This document shows, piece after piece, positions 1-6,918 of a stretch of DNA of 8,926 nt. This DNA is from an uncultured Chloroflexaceae bacterium. Its GTDB lineage: Bacteria; Chloroflexota; Chloroflexia; Chloroflexales; Chloroflexaceae. The position numbers and the translations under genes are program-made. Numbering within the stretch: position 1 is the first letter of the stretch; each line of letters opens with the position of its first letter. The stretch is taken from positions 1 to 8,926 of the forward strand of contig CAKZQX010000946.1 in NCBI GenBank assembly GCA_937141995.1, written 5' to 3'. The notes under the pieces are model-generated. The model searched no databases. It was not told the DNA's origin and worked only from the letters and a program-made list of their open reading frames with translations.

Positions 1-127
1 CCCCGCAGACCTTGTGGTGCGGCAGGTGGCGGCGCTCCAGCAGCAGCACATCCCGGCCCAGGCTGCCCAGCGCCGCCGCCAGGCTGCTGCCCGCCAGCCC
101 CGCGCCAATAATCACAACATCACGCAT
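1..127 (-). CDS. FAD-dependent oxidoreductase, geranylgeranyl-reductase/hydroxylase type (N-terminus only)
   Basis: Only the first 42 codons are in the window; the rest lies beyond base 1. The protein opens with a Rossmann dinucleotide-binding fold: beta strand VVIIGAG, the glycine loop GAGLAG (residues 8-13), a helix, then a second strand ending at Glu31 (DVLLLE), the usual ligand of the FAD ribose. The following KVCG (39-42) matches the start of the KVCGE-type motif common in geranylgeranyl-reductase-like and group A flavoprotein monooxygenases. The ATG shares its A with the stop of the upstream methyltransferase gene (TGATG), and a GGAGG lies 8 nt before it, so translation is probably coupled. 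As third gene after a type III polyketide synthase and a methyltransferase, it probably oxidises or reduces the polyketide product. The exact reaction cannot be read from this fragment. Confidence 0.85.
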   Translation of the reverse strand, partial: MRDVVIIGAGLAGSSLAAALGSLGRDVLLLERRHLPHHKVCG

Positions 128-855
128 CAGGCAAACCTCCGCTCATACCGGGGCACGACCACCAGATAGCGAAAGAAGGGCCGCCAGGCATAGCGTAGCC
201 GACCCATGCCCGGCGTAGCCCGCAGTCGCTCGAAATCACTCCCGCGAAACCCGCGCCGTACCGACAGTGGCCCATCGTGCCGGATCATGCGGTTGCGCGA
301 GAGCAGCCGGGTTGCGCCCCAGATAAACGCCCAGGCGAATGCATGCCGGTGCAGATCGTTGACGACCAGCCCGATGCGGGACGCCTGGAGCATGCGGGTA
401 AACGCCGTGGGCAACTGTGTATTGGGGAAGTGGTGAACAAACAGCGACGCGGTAACGATATCGGCATAGTTGGCGGGCAGGTTCAGCACATCGCCCTGCT
501 CCACCTGGACGCGCGGCTCATCCAGGTAGTAGTCAGCCGCCTCTGCGCAGGTCTCCGGGTTGATATCCATCAGCGTTATTTGCAGATCGATGCCATGCCG
601 GTCGGCCCAGCGCAGCAGCGGCCGGTTCACATCACCCGAACCGGCCCCCACATCCAGGATGGAAAGCTCGGCCGGCTGCCCGGCCCAGCGCCAGAGCCGG
701 TCCACCCCCTCGCGCAACGGCCAGGCACCGATCAGCAACTGGTTGATCCGGCGCAGTTGGCGCAGGGCTTCTTCCAGTTCGCTGCCGCCAATCGCCAGGT
801 CGTCCATCAACTCCGGCGCTTCCGAACGGGACGCCAGATCAGGCCAGGTGCTCAA
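127..855 (-). CDS. Class I SAM-dependent methyltransferase of a type III PKS operon
   Basis: This 242-residue protein is a Rossmann-fold methyltransferase. Motif I, ILDVGAGSGD (66-75), binds S-adenosylmethionine. The acidic end of strand 2 is at MDIN (96-99), QGDVLNLP (120-127) positions the adenine, and SLFVHHF (137-143) and VVNDLHRH (164-171) follow. The N-terminal PELMDD and the C-terminal HDGPLSVRRGF segments are typical of the methyltransferases that travel with bacterial chalcone-synthase-like genes. The start is TTG at 855, not ATG, supported by AAGGAG six bases upstream. It overlaps the end of the polyketide synthase gene by 17 bp and its stop overlaps the next start, so the three genes form one operon. 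By context it methylates the polyketide product, on oxygen or carbon. The actual substrate is unknown. Confidence 0.88.
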   Translation of the reverse strand: MSTWPDLASRSEAPELMDDLAIGGSELEEALRQLRRINQLLIGAWPLREGVDRLWRWAGQPAELSILDVGAGSGDVNRPLLRWADRHGIDLQITLMDINPETCAEAADYYLDEPRVQVEQGDVLNLPANYADIVTASLFVHHFPNTQLPTAFTRMLQASRIGLVVNDLHRHAFAWAFIWGATRLLSRNRMIRHDGPLSVRRGFRGSDFERLRATPGMGRLRYAWRPFFRYLVVVPRYERRFA

Positions 856-2041
856 CCGCTGCTCCTTTCCATACCGGATGGCTCTCTACGGCCGGCGTGA
901 CCGCGGCGGGTAGGTAGTGCAGGTGGGCCATTTCGATCACCAGGCCCGGCCCAAAGGCCATTGCCACACCCTCCAGCGGCGCATCTGCGTGACGACGGCG
1001 CAGACGCTCGCGCATGGCTTGCAGCACAAACAAGATCGTTGGCGAGGACATGTTGCCGTAGTCGCGCAGCACAGCATAACTGGCCGCGACCTGCTCCGGC
1101 GCAAGGGCAAAGATCTCCACCAGACGATCCACGATAGCCCGCCCGCCCGGATGGATTGCCCAGAACTGCAGTTGCTTGTAGTCGCCGACGAGGGCGCGGA
1201 GCGCCTGCGGCGCAACCGCGCCCAACTGATCCGGCACCTGGGGCGAGAGCCGCAGCGTAAAGCCATAGTTGCCAATCCGCCAGACCATATCATTCTCGCT
1301 GTCGGGTTTGATGCTGGTGTGGAAATCCTGCAACACAAAGGCATCATGCTGTTCCGGCTGAGGCATCCCGACCAGGCAGGCACTTGCGCCATCCGCAAAC
1401 AGCGAGGCCGAGATCAGGTTTTCGCGCTCCTGGCCGGGTTGAATATGCAGCGAGCAGAGTTCGACGCAGACGATCAGCACGCGCGCCGACGGCCGGCCCT
1501 GCACAATGTGGTGGGCCATGCGTAGCGCGTTAAACGCTGCCGAGCAGCCCATAAACCCGACCAGCGTGCGCTCAACCGTGGGCCGTAGCTCCAGTTGGCG
1601 CGCAATCATCAGATCCAGGCCGGGGGCGAAGAACCCCGTACAACTGACGACAATCAGGTCCGTCACCGTGTCGGCCACGGCGGCCGGGTCGGTGTCCGTG
1701 GCGGCGCTGTAGTCGGCCAGCGCCTGCTGGGCCGCAGTGCGGCCCAGGCCAACCGACTCGCGCTCGTAGATTGCCATCCGTTCAATGGTCGTATGAATTT
1801 CGTCCAGCGGACGTCCGGGTGCGAAGTTGGATTGATCGGGCGGGTAGAGCGCGTCAGGGATACAGGCATAACGCGTTGTAATCCCGGACAGGGCATACAG
1901 CCGCCGCATCCAGCGGGTCAGCGCGCGGCCGGCTCCTACCGCCTCGATCATCCAGTCTGTGAGGGAGTCTTGCTGGATGCGATACTGCGGAACGGCTGTG
2001 CCCAACGCAAGTATCGCGGCACAGGACTGTGGATGGTCCAT
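839..2041 (-). CDS. Type III polyketide synthase (chalcone/stilbene synthase family)
   Basis: This 400-residue protein has the complete thiolase-fold catalytic triad. Cys134 (VVSCTGFFAPG) is loaded with the acyl starter, His297 (FWAIHPGGRAI) and Asn330 (YGNMSSPTILF) drive decarboxylative condensation of malonyl-CoA, and the C-terminal family motif FGPGLVIE (363-370) is present. Length matches the family (about 350-420). An in-frame ATG ten codons upstream (2071) exists, but the ATG at 2041 is preferred because AAGGAGA sits 9-10 nt before it and the shorter protein starts at the expected alignment point. The enzyme probably makes an alkylresorcinol, alkylpyrone or similar aromatic polyketide from a fatty acyl-CoA or small starter; starter and product cannot be told from sequence. 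It is the first gene of an operon with a methyltransferase and a flavoprotein, the same logic as the Streptomyces griseus srsABC phenolic-lipid set, although orthology of each member is not claimed. Confidence 0.93.
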   Translation of the reverse strand: MDHPQSCAAILALGTAVPQYRIQQDSLTDWMIEAVGAGRALTRWMRRLYALSGITTRYACIPDALYPPDQSNFAPGRPLDEIHTTIERMAIYERESVGLGRTAAQQALADYSAATDTDPAAVADTVTDLIVVSCTGFFAPGLDLMIARQLELRPTVERTLVGFMGCSAAFNALRMAHHIVQGRPSARVLIVCVELCSLHIQPGQERENLISASLFADGASACLVGMPQPEQHDAFVLQDFHTSIKPDSENDMVWRIGNYGFTLRLSPQVPDQLGAVAPQALRALVGDYKQLQFWAIHPGGRAIVDRLVEIFALAPEQVAASYAVLRDYGNMSSPTILFVLQAMRERLRRRHADAPLEGVAMAFGPGLVIEMAHLHYLPAAVTPAVESHPVWKGAAVEHLA

Positions 2042-2092
2042 GTGAGAGACTCTCCTTTTCCAGAAACACATTCTCTAGCATTATGGGGCTAT

Positions 2093-2101
2093 ACCATAGC
2101 A
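2093..2101 (-). promoter_or_regulatory. Candidate extended -10 promoter of the PKS operon
   Basis: On the minus strand TGC followed by TATGGT (4 of 6 matches to TATAAT) forms an extended -10. Start of transcription would be near 2086, giving a leader of about 45 nt. No credible -35 is seen. A CATAAT slightly downstream (2085-2080) is an alternative. It resembles the TGCTATACT element upstream of eno in this window. Confidence 0.3.
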
Positions 2102-2132
2102 TACCACGATTTAGACGGTAGAAGCCACCGGA

Positions 2133-2192
2133 GTGTGGTAGCCATCTGCCGCGTGCTCTGGAGTCTGGGGTGCGGTAGCCATCTGCCGCGTG
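2133..2192. repeat. Two 23-bp direct repeats in the divergent PKS/O-methyltransferase spacer
   Basis: The 23-mers at 2133-2155 and 2170-2192 differ at one position; their common 19-bp core is GGTAGCCATCTGCCGCGTG. They start 37 bp apart. The segment between them holds TGCTCTGGAGTC (2154-2165), a 12-mer that recurs exactly at 3488-3499 inside the large palindrome, so both sites may be members or pieces of one interspersed repeat family. Their placement between two divergent promoters would also suit operators for a regulator, but no regulator gene is adjacent. Confidence 0.75.
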
Positions 2193-2209
2193 GGAACGTC
2201 GCAAGATCG

Positions 2210-2218
2210 TGGTACACT
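2210..2218 (+). promoter_or_regulatory. Candidate extended -10 promoter of the O-methyltransferase gene
   Basis: TGG followed by TACACT (4 of 6 matches to TATAAT) forms an extended -10 about 57 nt before the ATG at 2275. The hexamer 17 nt upstream is a poor -35. Transcription from here would include the GC-rich hairpin at 2236-2257 in the 5' untranslated region. Confidence 0.3.
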
Positions 2219-2235
2219 ATGGTGGCAAAGTCTGC

Positions 2236-2257
2236 GCGCAGGCAGGCATGCCTGCGC
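2236..2257. repeat. GC-rich hairpin in the leader of the O-methyltransferase gene
   Basis: GCGCAGGC pairs with GCCTGCGC (8 bp, loop AGGCAT); an alternative register is the 14-bp palindrome GCAGGCATGCCTGC. It ends 17 nt before the start codon and about 9 nt before the AGAGG ribosome binding site. A similar but shorter GCAGG-CGT-CCTGC hairpin occurs at 8473-8485, which suggests a dispersed element rather than a gene-specific signal. Confidence 0.6.
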
Positions 2258-2274
2258 TATGCTAAAGAGGAACT

Positions 2275-2943
2275 ATGGACCAGGAGCTTATCAACACCAT
2301 TGATCACTATATTGCCGGGCTGGTTGCCCCGGCGGACGAAGTGCTGGAAACGACACTGCAAACCTCGGCGGATGCCGGCATGCCGCAGATTCATGTATCG
2401 CCGGTGCAGGGGAAACTGCTCCATGTGCTGGCACTGCTCAACGGCGCACGGCGCATTCTCGAGATTGGCACGCTGGGCGGCTACAGCGCCATCTGGCTGG
2501 GGCGCGCCCTGCCTGCCGATGGACAGTTGATCACGCTGGAGCATGCTGCTCGCCACGCCGAGGTTGCCCGCGCCAACCTTGAGCGTGCCGGCCTGGCCGA
2601 CCGGGTTGAGGTGCGGGTGGGTGACGCGCTGACCCTGATGCAGCAGATGATCGATGCAGGGACGGAACCGTTTGATCTGGTCTTTGTTGACGCCGACAAA
2701 GAGTCCTACCGCGACTATTTTCAGGCGGCGCTCCAGTTGATGCGTCCGGGGTCGGTGATTGTGGCCGATAATGTCATCCGGCGGGGCGCAGTGCTGGAGG
2801 CCACCAGCCCGGAGCCGACGGTGCAGGCCATTCAGCAGTTTAACGCGGCGCTGGCGGCCGATCCGCGTGTAACCGCCACAATTATGCAGACGGTCGGTGT
2901 GAAGGGGCTCGATGGCATGGCGATTGCCGTCGTGAATAGATAA
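2275..2943 (+). CDS. O-methyltransferase, caffeoyl-CoA / catechol-type (methyltransferase family 3)
   Basis: This 222-residue protein matches the cation-dependent class I O-methyltransferases in length and motif order. GMPQIHVSPVQGKLLH (35-50) precedes SAM motif I, LEIGTLGGYSAIWLG (62-76). The acidic residue of strand 2 is in TLEH (87-90). VFVDADKESY (136-145) and IVADNVIRRG (162-171) supply the metal-binding acids Asp139, Asp165 and Asn166. It should transfer a methyl group from SAM to a phenolic or catechol hydroxyl with a divalent metal. The ATG at 2275 follows AGAGG at a short 4-nt spacing. The gene diverges from the type III PKS operon, so its phenolic substrate could be that pathway's product, but this is only neighbourhood inference; many bacterial homologues have no known substrate. 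Confidence 0.9.
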   Translation: MDQELINTIDHYIAGLVAPADEVLETTLQTSADAGMPQIHVSPVQGKLLHVLALLNGARRILEIGTLGGYSAIWLGRALPADGQLITLEHAARHAEVARANLERAGLADRVEVRVGDALTLMQQMIDAGTEPFDLVFVDADKESYRDYFQAALQLMRPGSVIVADNVIRRGAVLEATSPEPTVQAIQQFNAALAADPRVTATIMQTVGVKGLDGMAIAVVNR

Positions 2944-2951
2944 CGTGAGGC

Positions 2952-2981
2952 GGCGCGGTCGATCCGGGGCACGCGCCTTTT
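2952..2981 (+). terminator. Weak intrinsic terminator candidate after the O-methyltransferase gene
   Basis: GGCGCG (2952-2957) pairs with CGCGCC (2972-2977) across a 14-nt loop and is followed by TTTT. The short stem and large loop make it weak. It may give partial read-through into the 137-residue gene that begins 75 bp after the methyltransferase stop. Confidence 0.35.
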
Positions 2982-3018
2982 CATCAGAACGACACAGCAG
3001 TAAGGGTGTGAAGAAACT

Positions 3019-3432
3019 ATGTCGGGACGCTATGCGACGCTCTACCGTCAGTCGCGGGAAGCGCTGGAGATCGAAGCCGAAGCCCGGTTGGGCCGCGCAC
3101 TGACGCCACGCGAGCGCAACCTGTTTCGCAACTGCGGCACGCTGACCATGCTTGAGTCGCTGGGCATGAAGATCTTCTATGCCGAGAGTGCCGAGGAACT
3201 GGATGCGCAACTGGCCGGTATCTCCATGGATGCCCGGTTTAACCTGGCGGTGGAGGAACTGATCGTGCGCCTCGAGCAGGCACTGGGTCGTAGCCTGACA
3301 GCGGTGGAGCAGCAGCAGATGCATGCCCTGGGCAATATCGAGGAACTCTGGACGCTGGAGCAGCAGTTCCACGACGCGCCCCCGGCCGAACGCGAGGCAA
3401 CTCTGCAGATATTGCTGGCGAGCCGACAGTGA
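3019..3432 (+). CDS. Uncharacterised small alpha-helical protein with internal duplication
   Basis: I do not recognise this 137-residue protein. It is soluble-looking, rich in Glu, Leu, Arg, Gln and Ala, with no signal peptide or membrane segment, and probably all-helical. Two stretches 65 residues apart match: EARLGRALTPRE (21-32) and EQALGRSLTAVE (86-97), sharing 7 of 12 positions as E-x-x-LGR-x-LT-x-x-E, each followed by an amphipathic helix. This suggests two copies of one helical unit. Single cysteine at 39. The ATG at 3019 has only a weak purine-rich ribosome site (GAAGAA). Coding potential is supported by codon-like base usage and by an uninterrupted frame between two well-defined gene boundaries. 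It follows the O-methyltransferase gene in the same direction by 75 bp and could be co-transcribed with it. Confidence 0.75.
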   Translation: MSGRYATLYRQSREALEIEAEARLGRALTPRERNLFRNCGTLTMLESLGMKIFYAESAEELDAQLAGISMDARFNLAVEELIVRLEQALGRSLTAVEQQQMHALGNIEELWTLEQQFHDAPPAEREATLQILLASRQ

Positions 3433-3472
3433 GGCCAGGTAGTTCTGGTATGGCGTGCGGGAGAAGAATTTT

Positions 3473-3597
3473 TAATCCGGACATCATTGCTCTGGAGTCC
3501 CGGCATCAGCCGGATCAGGCGTTCCCATCAGTATGCCGCAGCCCCGGCAGGCATTCACCGGCTCCAGCCGGGACTCCAGGATGGCACAGTCGGATTA
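3473..3597. repeat. 125-bp nested imperfect palindrome between convergent genes
   Basis: From outside in: TAATCCG (3473-3479) pairs with CGGATTA (3591-3597); CTGGAGTCCCGGC (3492-3504) pairs exactly with its complement at 3567-3579; AGCCGG (3508-3513) pairs with CCGGCT (3558-3563); and ATGCC (3533-3537) pairs with GGCAT (3550-3554). The unpaired parts of the arms are similar in length (12 and 11 nt). It lies between the 137-residue gene (plus) and mvaD (minus), so it could act as a bidirectional terminator. Its size and nested arms are also those of a small non-autonomous mobile repeat. No flanking target duplication is obvious. Confidence 0.8.
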
Positions 3598-3625
3598 TTT
3601 TCTAATCGCAAAACTCAAGACTTAC

Positions 3626-4615
3626 CTACCCCGGCGCTTCCACCAGCCGCGCACCGGCCCCGGGGCCATTCGCCAGCGTAAAGCTCACCTCCGGCAGTGC
3701 CTCCAGCCGTCGCTGCAGTTCGGCCCGGTCGGAACCGGCACAGATCACATGGACATTCGGCCCGGCATCAATCGTGAAGTAGGCTTCCAATCCCTCGGCG
3801 CGCCAGGCGCGGACGGCCTGGATCACCGCCATCGTTCCGGCACTCCAGTAGAACGAGGGCGGGTTCTGGGTCATGCAGACCACATGCATTGAGACGGCGT
3901 CCGTCTCCATCGTCTCTCCCAGCAGGGTTAAATCGCGCCGGGCGATGGCCTCGCGGGTAGCGTTCAGGCGCTGCTCAATCCCCTCCAGACGCACCTTGAA
4001 GTAGGGACTGGTGATTGCCAGCAGATGATTTTCTGCGCTGCCGATCTTCTTGGCGCTGGTGTCCACCACTGCGACAATATCGGCCAGATCCCAGTGCTCC
4101 GGCGGGGCCAGCGACTCCGCAAAGCTGCCGTTGTCATCGCCGTTGTACCACTCGACATACCCGGTCGGGATGGAACGGCCGGCCGAGCCGCTGCCGCTCC
4201 GCCGGGTCAGGCGGGTCAACTCGCGCTCGTCCAGGTCCAGTTTGAGCGCGGCGGTAGTTGCCAGCGTCAGCGCGGCAAACGCCGCCGCGGAAGAGGCGAT
4301 CCCCGCATCGGCGGGAAAGGTGTTACTTGACGTAACGCGGGCGCGGGTGGTCACCCCGGCGATGGTCCGGATGCGGTCCAGATGCGCAACCACACGCTCG
4401 CGGGCGCGGCCGCCGGCCGTTTGCGGTTCCTGCTGATAAAACTGTAGCGTGACCAGATCCTCGTCCCAGGTAGGATCGAAAACCACGCTGGTGGTGGTCA
4501 GGCATGCGTCCAGGTTCAGCGAGATCGAGCCGTTGTAGGGCAGGATCTGATCGGCGTCGCGCATGCCCCAATATTTGATAAAAGCGATATTTGCGGGTGC
4601 GATAGCTTGTGCCAT
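3626..4615 (-). CDS. mvaD: Diphosphomevalonate decarboxylase family (possibly mevalonate 5-phosphate decarboxylase)
   Basis: This 329-residue GHMP-fold enzyme catalyses ATP-dependent decarboxylation in the mevalonate route to isopentenyl units. Visible motifs are NIAFIKYWG (9-17), the phosphate-binding loop FPADAGIASSAAAFAAL (100-116), GSGSAGRS (141-148) and the catalytic aspartate in TIDAGPN (Asp283). Classical enzymes read KYWGK; here the last lysine is Met18. The usual GSGSACRS cysteine is glycine. A relative from Roseiflexus castenholzii is known to use mevalonate 5-phosphate instead of the diphosphate, working with isopentenyl phosphate kinase, so substrate choice is open here. ATG at 4615 follows a purine-rich AGAAGAGA. 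The gene lies behind the guaB terminator and probably has its own transcript. No other mevalonate-pathway gene is in the window. Confidence 0.92.
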   Translation of the reverse strand: MAQAIAPANIAFIKYWGMRDADQILPYNGSISLNLDACLTTTSVVFDPTWDEDLVTLQFYQQEPQTAGGRARERVVAHLDRIRTIAGVTTRARVTSSNTFPADAGIASSAAAFAALTLATTAALKLDLDERELTRLTRRSGSGSAGRSIPTGYVEWYNGDDNGSFAESLAPPEHWDLADIVAVVDTSAKKIGSAENHLLAITSPYFKVRLEGIEQRLNATREAIARRDLTLLGETMETDAVSMHVVCMTQNPPSFYWSAGTMAVIQAVRAWRAEGLEAYFTIDAGPNVHVICAGSDRAELQRRLEALPEVSFTLANGPGAGARLVEAPG

Positions 4616-4683
4616 AGTTCTCTTCTACCTGTCAATTCCACGAGTTACGCGGTGGGTGTACAAATGAGACATGGGCTCCCGTG

Positions 4684-4710
4684 AAAACCGCCTCCGCCCT
4701 GCCGGAGGCG
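4684..4710 (-). terminator. Intrinsic terminator of guaB
   Basis: On the minus strand CGCCTCCG, a six-base loop (GCAGGG) and CGGAGGCG form a perfect 8-bp stem, followed by GTTTT. It ends the guaB transcript about 40 nt after its stop codon and before mvaD. Most of the hairpin is also a dispersed repeat, found again at 6709-6730 in the opposite orientation. Confidence 0.65.
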
Positions 4711-4714
4711 ACAT
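4693..4714 (-). repeat. 22-nt dispersed repeat, copy 1 (inside the guaB terminator)
   Basis: The 22 bases read on the minus strand here are identical to the plus-strand bases 6709-6730. They run from ATGTCGCC through the loop GGCAGGG to GCGGA. An exact 22-mer twice within 2 kb by chance is very unlikely, so this is an interspersed repeat that also forms the terminator stem. Confidence 0.8.
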
Positions 4715-4746
4715 GTCCTTCCAGGTTTGGGAGGGCATCACGCGTG

Positions 4747-6414
<1,668 letters not shown>

Positions 6415-6420
6415 GTAATC

Positions 6421-6449
6421 ACTATACCCCGCTCACACCCTTCCGTCAA
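6421..6449 (-). promoter_or_regulatory. Sigma-70-type promoter of guaB
   Basis: On the minus strand the -35 is TTGACG (6449-6444, 5 of 6 consensus), the spacer is exactly 17 bp and the -10 is TATAGT (6426-6421, 5 of 6). Transcription should begin near 6414. This is the clearest promoter in the window. Confidence 0.75.
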
Positions 6450-6471
6450 CTGGTCAGGCGGCCATGCATTA

Positions 6472-6499
6472 ACGGTTAGGGGATAGGGGTTAACGGTTA
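6472..6499 (-). repeat. Telomere-like 7-bp tandem repeat, short array
   Basis: Four contiguous heptamers, read on the minus strand as TAACCGT, TAACCCC, TATCCCC and TAACCGT. They lie 23 bp upstream of the guaB -35 box. The same unit forms a 12-copy array at 6939-7022 on the opposite strand. Confidence 0.85.
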
Positions 6500-6625
6500 G
6501 CGGTGGGTGGATTTTGCCATAGATGTGCTGCTGCGCGCCCAACGAGGGCATTCCAACCAAATCTGGCGAAAGAATTACTCCTGCTCACGGTCATGAGTAG
6601 TCTGTTTCAACGCCGTGGGAGTTTG

Positions 6626-6661
6626 GACCACGAACACCACGAAATGGGCGAAAACCGCGAA
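6626..6661 (+). repeat. Four-copy degenerate 9-bp tandem repeat
   Basis: Consecutive nonamers GGACCACGAA-like: GACCACGAA, CACCACGAA, ATGGGCGAA and AACCGCGAA all end in CGAA at a strict 9-bp spacing. No function is evident. Confidence 0.55.
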
Positions 6662-6708
6662 ACGGCCACTGCTGCCATGGATTCAGGTGATCCTGCATTT
6701 GGTGGGGA

Positions 6709-6730
6709 ATGTCGCCTCCGGCAGGGCGGA
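6709..6730 (+). repeat. 22-nt dispersed repeat, copy 2
   Basis: Identical to the minus strand of 4693-4714. Here the hairpin potential is partly lost because the 3' arm reads CGGAAGC rather than CGGAGGCG, leaving one mismatch, and no T-run follows directly. This copy is therefore probably not a terminator. Confidence 0.8.
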
Positions 6731-6740
6731 AGCAAACAGA

Positions 6741-6787
6741 TCTTTTTCACAAAAAAATTCACAACGTGAATTTTTTTGTGAAAAAGA
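6741..6787. terminator. Perfect 22-bp AT-rich palindrome, probable bidirectional terminator
   Basis: Bases 6741-6762 are exactly complementary to 6766-6787 with the 3-nt loop AAC. The centre is TTCAC-AAC-GTGAA flanked by seven A on the left and seven T on the right, so a hairpin plus U-run forms in transcripts from either strand. The long A/T runs stand out from the GC-rich surroundings. It would back up the eno terminator at 6876-6901 on the minus strand. Confidence 0.75.
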
Positions 6788-6828
6788 AAAAAAGTACCAT
6801 GCTGCTGCAGGCGAGTCGGGCCATTACC

Positions 6829-6866
6829 GGGCGCAAACGCCCAGTTTGCAGACCTACCGCGTAGGT
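6829..6866. repeat. Cluster of short hairpins in the eno-guaB spacer
   Basis: GGGCG (6829-6833) can pair with CGCCC (6838-6842), or alternatively GCAAAC (6833-6838) with GTTTGC (6844-6849). Immediately after, ACCTAC (6852-6857) pairs with GTAGGT (6861-6866). The first two stems are mutually exclusive. Role unknown. Confidence 0.5.
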
Positions 6867-6875
6867 TCTGTTAAT

Positions 6876-6901
6876 AAAAAAATTACACTTCGTGCAAATT
6901 T
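6876..6901 (-). terminator. Intrinsic terminator of eno
   Basis: On the minus strand TTGCAC, loop GAA and GTGTAA form a 6-bp stem (one G-U), followed by seven T and preceded by AAA that can pair into the T-run. It lies about 125 nt after the eno stop codon, so the heptamer array is inside the eno 3' untranslated region. The design closely resembles the centre of the palindrome at 6741-6787. Confidence 0.65.
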
Positions 6902-6918
6902 CATTAAAAAGAGAGTCC

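Larger units (their letters stand above)
6500..6740. other. Non-coding part of the guaB-eno spacer
   Basis: No convincing gene is seen. Open frames across it (for example a plus-strand frame at 6503-6769) lack a good ribosome site, run through repeat sequence and have unnatural composition. The stretch holds a 9-bp-period repeat (6626-6661) and copy 2 of a 22-nt dispersed repeat (6709-6730). It may be a patchwork of decayed interspersed repeats. Confidence 0.6.

Noticed and set aside
2029..2071. Upstream ATG at 2071 as the PKS start
   Set aside because: It adds ten residues (MCFWKRRVSH) encoded over the ribosome binding site of the better ATG at 2041.
1595..2530. Plus-strand open frame of 311 codons across the PKS start and the O-methyltransferase start
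   Set aside because: It crosses two real gene starts and the promoter region and has no protein-family features; the PKS on the other strand has a full catalytic triad.
2257..3372. Long minus-strand open frame (371 codons) opposite the O-methyltransferase and the 137-residue gene
   Set aside because: It is the antisense shadow of two genes. The plus-strand O-methyltransferase has clear family motifs, and this frame has His/Arg/Gln-rich unnatural composition.
6503..6769. Plus-strand 88-codon frame in the guaB-eno spacer
   Set aside because: Made of repeat-derived sequence, ends in the AT palindrome, no ribosome site, no recognisable protein features.
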